Shown here in pieces: positions 56,653-64,000 of a stretch of DNA of 64,000 bases. This DNA is from Sebastes aleutianus. Taxonomy: Eukaryota > Chordata > Actinopteri > Perciformes > Sebastidae. The stretch's first letter is position 1. Every line of letters begins with the position of its first letter. The notes beneath the pieces are model-generated. The model had not been told where the DNA came from and ran no database searches. It saw nothing but the letters and a program-made list of their open reading frames with translations. The position numbers and the translations under genes are program-made. The stretch lies in the NCBI GenBank assembly GCA_916700875.1, contig CAKAKS010000067.1, forward strand, positions 3,970,909 to 4,034,908. Direction: 5' to 3'.

Positions 56653-56789
56653 AATTACTGCATCAATGTGGCGTGGCATGAAGGCGATCAGCCTGTGGCG
56701 CTGCTGAGGCGTTATTGAAGCCCAGGTTGCTTTGATAGCGGTCTTCAGCTCATCTGTATTGTTGGGTTGGATGTTTCTCATCTTCCTCT

Positions 56790-56830
56790 TGACCTGAAGC
56801 CCATAGATTCTCTCTATGGGCTTCAGGTCA
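56790..56830. repeat. Perfect hairpin, 18-bp arms, 5-bp loop
   Basis: Left arm TGACCTGAAGCCCATAGA (56790-56807) and right arm TCTATGGGCTTCAGGTCA (56813-56830) are exact inverted copies around TTCTC. Confidence 0.97.
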
Positions 56831-58956
56831 GGCAAGTTGGCTGGCCAATCAAGCAGAGTAATATCATGGTCAGCAAACCAGTTAGCAGTAGTTTTCGCAC
56901 AGTGGGCAGGTGCTAAGTCCTGCTGGAATAGGAAATCGGCATCTCCATAAAGCTTGTCAGCAGACGGAAGCATGAAGTGCTCTAAAATGTCCTGGTAGAC
57001 GGCTGTGTTGACTTTGGACTTGATGAAACACAGTGGACCAACACCAGCAGATGACATGGCACCCCAAATCATCACTGACTTTTGAAACTTCACACTGGAC
57101 TTCAAGCAACTTGGATTCTGTACCCCTCCACTCTTCCTCCAGACTCTGGGACCTTGATTTCCAAATGAAATGCAAAATGTACTTTCATCTGAAAGGAGGA
57201 CTTTGGACCACTGAGCAATGGTCCAGTTCTCCTTCTCCTTAGCCCAGGTAAGATGCTTCTGACGTTATCTCTGGTTCAGGAGTGGCTTGATACTAAGAAT
57301 GTGACAGCTGTAGCCTGTTTCCTGAAGACGTCTCTGAGTGGTGGCTCTTGATGCACTGACTCCAGCCTCAGTCCACTCATTGTGAAGCTCTCCCAAGTTC
57401 TTGAATCTGCTTTGCTTGACAATCTTCTCAAGGCTGCGGTCATCCTTGTTGCTTGTAAACCTTTTCCTACCTCACTTTTCCCTTCCATTCAACTTTCCGT
57501 GAACATGCTTCGATACAGCACTCTGCGAACAGCCAGCCCTTTCAGCGATGACCTTCTGTGGCTGACCCTCCTTGTGGAGGGTCTCGATGATTGTCTTCTG
57601 GACAACTGTCAAGTCAGCAGCCTTCCCCATGATTGTGGCTGTGTGTACTGAACTAGACAGAGATACACGGTATTTATTCTGTATGAATAGTAATTTACTG
57701 AAACTCAAAATGAAATATTTTAATAATTTGAGATAACTTTTTCTTTGTTTTTTGAGCTGTAGGCTGTAATTATCAAAATTAAAATGAAAAAATGCTTGAA
57801 ACATTTTAGTTTATGTGCAATGACTCTATAATATATTACATTTTCACTTTCTTAAATAACTGACAAAGAATATTGAACTTTTTCGTGATATTCTAATTTT
57901 TTGAGCTGCACCTGTATATGCGATGGCTGTGACAAGCATCGGCGTTCCGACGCCGAGAATGCGAATGCATTCGACGTGGAAACAACGTCACCTCTGGCAT
58001 CACCTCATAACCACGGTGCAGCTACGGTTCAACTGGGACCATATGGCTGGGGACGCGTTGCCTTCTGACATATGCTCGATCACACGATCCACTTTAAACA
58101 GTGTTTAGTCATGGCTGACCTCATCTCAACATCACACACACCTGTGCAGTGGAATAGCGGCATACATTCTTCTTCACGAGCAAGCAAATTACACAGTCTC
58201 AGTTCCCACGGACACATCATCCGTGGGGTTTCTTTTGGGGGGAGAATATAACAGTACGGTCTCAGCGCCAGCCTCCCTTTGGCTCCAGCGTTCATCATAG
58301 GCTCTTGGGCTACATGTCGGGGCCTTCATCGGAGCACAATCACATTGGTTCATGTGTCCCTCAATCATTGGCATCCCAATGGTAAACTCTTCCGATTGAA
58401 CAGAGGCATCACACGCTCATCTGCACAGAGGGTCATCACGACCTATCTCAGCGGCAACAGCAATTTGCGGATCCTCGGCGTCATTCAACAGATCATGTTC
58501 ATGCATATAACTGGTGGTGGTTTTCGTTTAGCGGCTGCATGCTACTAATCGTCCCTCTATTCGGCTGGTTCCGGTTGCAGCTGACCTCGGAATTCATCAG
58601 GTATCATTCAGTTTAATTAATTTGGATTATCGCAAGCAATTCTTGGCCTTTCGGCTAAACTCAAGTATGGGTTCTTTATTACTACATATTCACGTTTTAT
58701 TTTGCAAATGTTTATATTCATCATATTTCAGGCGAGTGCTTCGTATCATCATTTCTAATAAATGCTTTCATTTATTATCATCGTATTCTCAACCTTTTCA
58801 TAACCATACAGTCTCTTCTTATCTCATATTCAACTAATCATTGAATCGGATCTGGCCTTAGTACACTTCAGATTGAACGGAAGCATCACGCGTTCCTCTG
58901 CACAGAAAGTCATCACGACCTTCACACAAATAACAGCAGACAGCAGATCCTCTATA

Positions 58957-59027
58957 TTCATGCATATAACTATATTCATGCATATAACTATATTCATGCA
59001 TATAACTATATTCATGCATATAACTGG
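58957..59027. repeat. 17-bp tandem repeat, 4 units
   Basis: 'tattcatgcatataact' repeated about four times inside the second copy of the 200-bp segment; the first copy has one unit. Confidence 0.9.
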
Positions 59028-59249
59028 TGGTGGTGTTCAGTTTAGCGGCTGCATTGCTGCTAATCGTCCCTCTATTTTATCTGGGTCCTGTTACAGCTGA
59101 CCTCGGCATTTATCAAATCATCTGTTCAGATTAATTAATTCAGATCAATACAATCAATTCATTAACTTTGAATACTCCTACACTCTTATTATCTTATATT
59201 CAGCTATTTCTATTATTCACAGCTAAGGTAATTATTCCTATTCACTCAT

Positions 59250-59400
59250 ATGCTGGTCTATTATGACCTCTCTATTGCTCTGGTCTATCGCGACCTCTCT
59301 ATTGCTCTGGTCTATCGCGACCTCCTTATTGCTCTGGTCTATCGTGACCTCTCTAATGTTCTGGCTATCGCGACCTCTCTAATGCTCTGGTCTTCGTCTG
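59250..59400. repeat. ~25-bp tandem repeat, 5-6 units
   Basis: Units of 'ctctattgctctggtctatc' plus 'gcgac' with small changes. Gives a repetitive 72-codon ORF that I treat as an artefact. Confidence 0.88.
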
Positions 59401-59906
59401 CTTATACCTCCTACGTTCGCCCCGATGTCAACACCAGCCTCGCAAATCAAAGATCGTTAAAACCTTGATTTCGGTAAGTCATTCATATAACTGGTGGTGG
59501 TGGTTATTTATTCTATTATGCTTTCTTCAAATACTATACTTCATCTCTCAGGACTACTGCTACACTGGCACCACCTTATTCAAACTATTTCACTCGTTTC
59601 ATTAATCACACTATGCAATGTTTATTTAACACTAGAACGGGCACGACGATCATCTTGACATCACATTTCACTTTATTCTATGTAGCTATTCATTTGGGTG
59701 CCCTGCATTAATGATCTTTTTAACTGCATGCATTAATCATCACTCTGGCCGGCAGCGACCACCAAATTACATTGGTCAGTGTGGCCGGGCGTCTCAACAA
59801 GGTCCGCTTGGCCGGGCGTCTCAAGCGGCTCTCTATCGAGATCTCACATTACACTAGTCTGATTCGACATCATTCATAGTAGGCTAATGTGCCTTCATAA
59901 TTTAAG

Positions 59907-60113
59907 CAAGCTCATTCATTCTCATTCATTCTGGTTCTCTCTCTCTCTCTCATGGGCTATTAATATGTCAGCTGATTATGGGCGTCTCTCTTTTCAGCGA
60001 CCAATCAGAGCTTGCCATATCTCCCTCAACCAATCACATGCTGCTGTCAAAAGTTTAAAAACCATTCTCCTCTATGCGTTTTCAGTGTCAGCATTCAGCA
60101 CTAACGGACGCGA
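59907..60113 (+). promoter_or_regulatory. Promoter-like module, copy 2
   Basis: Direct repeat of 54183-54383, starting AAGCTCATTCATTCTC, with CCAATCA at 60001-60007 and 60030-60036 and TTTAAAAA at 60054-60061. The right border is sharp at ...GGACGCGA. Confidence 0.55.
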
Positions 60114-60400
60114 CCCTCCACCACCCCATCACCTCCAGATTCATCACATCAGAGTAATCCTGCTCCACTTCATTCATCGGATCTGCATCAGTCTTCACCA
60201 CCACCAGTGTCTAGACCCGGGGGGAATATTTCTACATCCTACTACAGCTTCACTTCCCCTTTATTATTTCACATTGGGTCTAAATCGCCAAAGAACGTGC
60301 TATTCATAATTTGTGCACTTTGTAATAAATCATCATTCAATTCATACGAGTCTCTCCTGATTGAAATGAATAAAGTGTAAAATAGCCAATATGTCTTGTT
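60114..60400 (+). repeat. Module shared with 8.2 kb, ending in poly(A)-signal-like sequence
   Basis: 60117-60230 matches the minus strand of 8210-8350. It is followed by 'tgtaataaatcatc' (60322) and 'tgaataaagtgtaaaat' (60366), which look like polyadenylation signals. Together with the upstream promoter module this could be a short transcription unit or an LTR-like end; inference. Confidence 0.5.
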
Positions 60401-60406
60401 TGTTCC

Positions 60407-61060
60407 TTGTTACTGATAGAGAATTTTTCTTGGGAGCAATTCTGCTTCATATCAGATGATGTGGCTATGGTGCAGTGGCATAATGCCGATGGTAGGGGGT
60501 CCAGAATAAAAGATGTCAATGTCTTCATTGGCGCTATGACGACTGCTCACGCAAGACTTATGCTGTATGACCTCCTGGACAAACTGCAGGAACGAGTGTT
60601 GTATTGTGACACAGATAGTGTTGTTTTTACATCGCAGCCTATGGTTGGGTTCCTCCCCTAGGTCCCTACTTAGGGGACTTGACAGATAAAATAAACAATG
60701 GTGATGTAATCTTTCTCGGGGAGCACACACACACATCACAGAGTTTGTGTCGGGGGGTCCTAAGTGCTACTCCTATCGAACGAGACAGGGCAAGACACTG
60801 ATAAATGCATAGGCATTACATTAAACACAACCAATGCCAAGGTGGTTACTCACAAGTCATTGGCAGGTCTAGTACACTCCTTCGTGGCCAATCAGAACAC
60901 AGGGGCAAATGTGATGACTGTATCTGAAAACCATCAAACGTGATAAAAAGAAGTTTCATCTAAAAAACCGAGACAGTTTTTAAGAAAGTCCAGGTGGTGT
61001 ACAATAAGCGTAGAGTGTTTCAGGATTACACCACTCTGCCAACAAAACCCTGGTCCTATC
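60407..61060 (+). pseudogene. Polinton/Maverick DNA polymerase B, C-terminal fragment
   Basis: The frame 60407-60661 reads DDVAMVQWHNADG, then VFIGAMTTAHARLMLYDLLD and VLYCDTDSVVF. YCDTDS (60602-60619) is motif C of protein-primed B-family polymerases, with two metal-binding Asp. Beyond a frame break the DNA continues with GPYLGDLTDKINNGD, then FVSGGPKCYSYRTRQGK and NTTNAKVVTHKSLAGLVHSF, the expected order for the palm-thumb region of fish Polintons. Stops and frameshifts occur near 60659, 60730 and 60805. The exonuclease and N-terminal palm are missing. An intact enzyme replicates the element's linear genome; this one is dead. Confidence 0.88.
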
Positions 61061-61079
61061 CAGTATCCATAAAGCAGAC

Positions 61080-61696
61080 TACAGCATCCGTTTAGACTGG
61101 TGGTGAGCATTCCTTCAAATTGTGGAAAGACATTTTTTGTAAAGAATGCTATTGAAGTTCTTTCTCATAGGGGTGATAATATTATTTACATTTACTCATG
61201 CTTTATATAACCAACTCCTTAAGACGAGGGATATTAACATTGTGAACGGATTACCAGAATCTCTGTTTGACGATGTACTTCTACCCCCAGACAAAAATAA
61301 TCTACTCATCATAGACGATTTGATGAATGATGCCAGTAACATCATAGAAGTACAAAATGTTTTTGCCAAATATGTTCATCATATAAATTTCAGTTGTATA
61401 TATTTAGTGCAAAATATATTTATTCAAGGCAAGTCTAGCCAAACTTTAGTTTAAACACCAACTACCTTGTTTTGTTTAAAAACCCCAGGGATAAATATCA
61501 GGTTACTTTATTGGGTAGACAGATGTTTCCTGGAGACACCAAATATTTTTTAGAGGCCTTTAATGATGCAACCAGTTCCGCTTACGGCTATCTACTTATA
61601 GATTATAAAGCCAAGACACCCGACTTTTTAAGACTCAGATTGGCCTTGCTATCAGACCAACCGCTGGTATATATCCCCAAAAAGCAGAAAGATTGA
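61080..61696 (+). pseudogene. Polinton packaging ATPase (FtsK/A32-like)
   Basis: Starts with HPFRLVVSIPSNCGKTFFV, a Walker A variant (SNCGKT at 61115-61132; canonical would be GxxGxGKS/T), then NIIYIYS. It shifts frame into LLKTRDINIVNGLPESLFDD and the Walker B NLLIIDDLM (about 61306-61332). A second frameshift near 61455 leads to LFKNPRDKYQV, LLGRQMFPGDTKYF and the end GYLLIDYKAKTP...VYIPKKQKD. This is the DNA-packaging ATPase of Polintons/adintoviruses, almost full-length but in three pieces. It follows the polymerase fragment on the same strand. Confidence 0.88.
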
Positions 61697-61698
61697 CA

Positions 61699-62026
61699 AT
61701 GTCGTCACGTATGCAGAGGAATCTGGCTCTGTTGGAGTTGTTATATAAAAGTGACGCCGAGTGTACGGAGGGTTATTGTGAGTAGTGCAAACGCAGACTT
61801 TATTCACGCTCTGTGAGAAATAGCCCTCAATGTGATGAAAGGTAACATTCCTCTGACTGACCGGTAATACAAACAGTTGAAAAAGAAGAATACAATCATT
61901 AGACTCATTGCAGACAGACAAGTCAAGCATTTTAAAAAGAAAAAGTCTATAAATCAGACAGGTGGATTTTTATTACCCCTGCTAGGTGCAGCTAATCCTT
62001 TTATAGCTGGTCTTCTAAATTGGTAG
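61699..62026 (+). pseudogene. Small Polinton-associated protein, degraded
   Basis: The ATG at 61699 is six bases after the ATPase stop and begins MSSRMQRNLALLELLYK. After frame breaks come VMKGNIPLTDR, RLIADRQVKHFKKKKS and a Gly/Leu-rich hydrophobic end (GGFLLPLLGAANPFIAGLL). A basic middle plus a C-terminal hydrophobic segment is a pattern I have seen for a small protein following the ATPase in fish Polintons. Its role (perhaps a core or membrane-active virion protein) is unproven. At least three disruptions. Confidence 0.6.
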
Positions 62027-62030
62027 TAAA

Positions 62031-62880
62031 ATGGAGCACACCCGAAAAAATGTTTTTGGTCCCTCAACAACAATTGGACTCCTTAAAGCAACAGCAGGAA
62101 CAAAACAGCGGATCCACAAAACAAGGGGTACAAAATGAAGTAGATAGAGCCATGATTGACGTATTGAAACTACCGGACACAGACACACATGTATAAGAAG
62201 GCCAAAAAATATTTATTTTATTTATTATATATTATATTAGTATTCTCCAACGCTACCCGTCTATGGTGAAACAGGGTGAGCGTAAAAAGGTTGTATTGAC
62301 CTTATTATTACCTGGAAGTGAAAATGGTGATAGGACTGGCTCGAGTCACGCTGTTGATGATGACAGTTCTAAAAAGGATCCAATATTAGAAGTTTTAAAA
62401 CATAAGCTCAAAAGAAGCAAGAAAAACGCTGCGTAAACATTGGAAGCAAAGACCCGGTCAAAAAAAATCAGGGAGAAATTGTTATTAACAACCAAGCAGT
62501 CAGGGGTACAAACTTGTATGACTTAGTAAAAAGTGTGACTGCATCACATCATACAGCTCTAAACCCTTGGGGTGGGAATTGTTTTTAAAATCATTGGGTA
62601 GTTTAAATGTGCCACTATCTGCCATCCCAAACACCCTGGTGCGTCGGGCTATTGCTGAATATAAAGGAGGTGATGTCAAAAACAGTGAAATTAGCTGAGT
62701 GAAATTAGCTTTATGACCCATGACAAACCAAACAACAGAAAAAGGAGAAAACATTCACTGAACGGTTCACACAGGTTTAGCTACCCACTTAGGACACCCC
62801 GGGCAAAGCAGTTTAAGTCACCTAGATTGGACACGACTGAATGGCAAAATTTGTGTTCTTTTCTTTGTGACATTGTTTAA
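62031..62880 (+). pseudogene. Polinton-associated ORF of unknown function, degraded
   Basis: From about 62050: MFLVPQQQLDSLKQQQEQ, NEVDRAMIDVLKLPD, then VKQGERKKVVLTLLLPGSEN, SSKKDPILEVLKHKLKRS, GEIVINNQAVRG, NLYDLVKSVTASHH, SLNVPLSAIPNTLVRRAI and EYKGGD, near the end LNGSHRFSYP and SPRLDTTEW. The order resembles a conserved Polinton ORF of unknown role (Gln-rich start, a 'YDLVKSVT' block, basic C-terminus). Multiple stops and frameshifts. Confidence 0.6.
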
Positions 62881-63529
62881 ATGAATGCTTTTTTCCTATT
62901 TCTTAGTGAGAGCGTTTAAATGAATGTATTTTTTTATTTTTATTTTATTTTATTTTTTTCATGCATGCAGCATAAATGCACACATGGCAGAAGGAATGTA
63001 TTCAGTTATTGTTGAAACCATGTTGTCTATTGAAAATGTACAGTTAAAATCACCTTTCGATATGTTTTATTAAAAACACTGAAGCTGTGATACTTGAATA
63101 AAAAGGACTCTGTTGACAAAATCATGTTTTCAAATGTGTTTATTTGAAAATTATCATTGTTACATAACATATACAGTATCAATACATTACATATTCATTC
63201 CCAGATTGAACACATTTAAAATTACATGCAAGGCATACACCTGTTTATATTTTGTCAACAAATCTACATACCATAGCGCCATTATAAATAGGATTAGTAC
63301 CGTACATGTTTATCACACGATTATAAATCATCCCTTTTGGAATATGACACACAATGCTGACACCAGGTGATAGCAGAGCAGTAGAAATGATTTGTGTGTC
63401 TGCTATCACAAAGGTTGTTTTAATGTTAATATTAATGTTAATATTAATGTTAAGGTCAGTTCATCTTAATTATATGTAAATATTAATTATTGTCAATAAA
63501 AAGTATAAATTTAATAACATCACATTTAA
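62881..63529. other. AT-rich non-coding stretch
   Basis: T-rich tract at 62930-62960, AATAAA at 63098, and a short 'ttaatattaatg' tandem at 63420-63450. No gene recognised. Confidence 0.45.
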
Positions 63530-63893
63530 GTGTGAGCTGGCACAATCCACAGCACTTTCTCTATAGGAATAGATGTAAAACTATCATACACGCCTTTAGG
63601 AGAAGAAAACGTTTTTTCTTTATCTGATTTGCAGATATTGGTAATTGACGAGATTTCCATGGTAGACCATAACTTGTTGGCTTATGTTCATGGTAGACTT
63701 AGACAGATTAAGCAGACTGGTGACCATTCACCTCTTGGTAAGGTATGCATAATAGCAGTAGGAGACTTCTTCCAACTGAGCCCAGTAAGGGGAAAGCCAT
63801 TGTATTTGGAGAATACTCCAATTGATTTGTGGAATGGCAATTTTACAGTTGTTGAATTGACAACTATTGTTTGTCAGCAAAATTTTACCTTTG
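63530..63893 (+). pseudogene. PIF1-type helicase fragment (Helitron-like)
   Basis: The open frame from about 63537 reads SIGIDVKLSYTPLG, then LQILVIDEISMVDHNLLAYV (Walker B/motif II DEIS), RLRQIKQTGDHSPLGK, and IIAVGDFFQLSPVRGKPLY (motif III GDFxQLxPV), then TVVELTTIVCQQNF. This is the middle of a PIF1/RecD-like SF1 helicase as carried by Helitrons and by repeated fish genes. Motif I upstream (GxxGxGKS) is not seen, and similarity ends at 63893, where unrelated sequence begins, so about 120 of more than 400 residues remain. Whether it belonged to the neighbouring Polinton or to a separate Helitron cannot be decided here. Confidence 0.8.
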
Positions 63894-64000
63894 TAGGGAC
63901 CTGCCATTTCGGGTGGCAGACACAGTGAACTGTCTCCCAGAATCCTGGAGGTATGCTCTCCTTGACCACAGGACTCAGCTCAGTCCTCATTGGCTACAGT

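Larger units (their letters stand above)
56572..57630 (-). pseudogene. Tc1-like transposase with two hairpin mutations
   Basis: The ATG at 57630 begins MGKAADLTVVQKTIIE, with an HTH region (VIAERAGCSQSAVSKHVHGK) ending at a frame break near 57472. The middle third lies in other frames (RFKNLGELHNEWTEAGVSAS about 57400-57340) with a TAA near 57268. D1 is in LLSDEST (about 57185), D2 in FQQDLAPAH (about 56925) and E in PDLKPIER (about 56800). Right after that Glu, the sequence folds back: 56790-56807 and 56813-56830 are perfect inverted copies, replacing the usual NLWG segment with IYGLQ in frame. A second perfect palindrome (56606-56627 / 56631-56652) replaces the normal C-terminus. The element cannot encode an active protein. 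Confidence 0.9.
56347..57914 (-). mobile_element. Complete Tc1-like transposon with ~170-bp TIRs
   Basis: Termini read CAGGTGCAGCTCAAAAAATT inwards at both ends (56347 and, inverted, 57914), with flanking TA at 56345-56346 and 57915-57916. TIRs extend to about 56516 and from about 57745 and end in a second AGCTCAAAAAATT copy, an IR/DR-like layout. Length is 1568 bp. The transposase lies on the minus strand and is damaged. Confidence 0.93.
57917..59906 (+). repeat. Unclassified repeat-rich region with duplicated 200-bp segment
   Basis: 58393-58610 and 58871-59140 are diverged copies: 'gattgaacNgaNgcatcac', 'gtcatcacgacct', 'attcatgcatataac'/'ggtggtggt', 'tagcggctgcat', 'taatcgtccctctatt', 'cagctgacctcgg'. 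No intact protein; an 89-codon frame at 58279-58548 is partly shared but not conserved. The region may be the body of an unidentified element bounded by the promoter-like repeats at 54.2 and 59.9 kb. Confidence 0.5.

Noticed and set aside
59887..60309. 140-codon ORF across promoter-like copy 2
   Set aside because: It spans two unrelated repeat modules, and the frame is not kept in the other copies (54.2 kb and 8.2 kb).

Overview
The window looks like a gene-poor, repeat-rich piece of a teleost (probably percomorph) fish genome. The evidence is several Tc1-like transposons with long inverted ends, relics of L2-like and L1-type LINEs, a Polinton/Maverick carcass, a piece of a fish-type endogenous retrovirus, many TIR-bearing non-autonomous elements, and a 7TM receptor of a kind I associate with fish. 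GT-AG introns and host-type exons show it is eukaryotic. No rRNA, convincing tRNA, CRISPR array or bacterial-type operon is present. All calls come from reading the sequence; family names rest on remembered motifs, not searches.

Layout. 0-9.4 kb: an L2-like RT 3' end (minus), an L2-like relic (plus), a TTAA-type MITE fragment, a complete but mutated Tc1 element with ~215-bp TIRs (6558-8178), and an L1-type ORF2 relic. 9.4-26.2 kb: mostly non-coding repeat debris, with a 790-bp TTAA-flanked element (17024-17813), one convincing orphan coding exon (18583-18886), a duplicated ORF-bearing segment (20.5 and 22.9-23.8 kb) and a 1.2-kb TIR element (24950-26158). 27.7-28.8 kb: a degraded retroviral integrase fragment abutting an env-like fragment.

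29.5-42.5 kb is a 7TM receptor locus. A broken receptor pseudogene (30219-30780) is followed by three tandem copies of an approximately 2.37-kb unit. Only the third copy still leads into an intact single-exon receptor CDS (41634-42509). Units 1 and 2 share a near-identical stretch. The units are laced with the self-complementary decamer AAGTATACTT, and the third carries a 45-bp minisatellite expanded to about 16 units with an 8-unit higher-order period.

43.9-44.9 kb holds two minus-strand exons of an L-amino-acid-oxidase-like gene. 44.9-46.8 kb is a run of unusual simple and palindromic repeats, including an ACTAGT motif phased at about 21 bp and a 35-bp ACTAGT array inside a foldback. 46.87-49.69 kb is a four-exon DDE integrase/transposase gene (IS3EU-like) with one stop and one frameshift. 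It converges on a minus-strand gene with HECT C-lobe exons (49875-50758; possible 5' exons to 52.8 kb). 53.2-54.1 kb is a Tc1 element lacking its DNA-binding domain. 54.2-60.3 kb contains two copies of a promoter-like 200-bp module, a second full Tc1 element (56347-57914) with two perfect hairpins in its transposase, and several local tandem repeats. 60.4-62.9 kb is a Polinton remnant (PolB, packaging ATPase, two further ORFs). The window closes with a PIF1-type helicase fragment.

The only protein gene that appears fully intact is the 7TM receptor at 41634-42509. Almost everything else is mobile DNA at different stages of decay.
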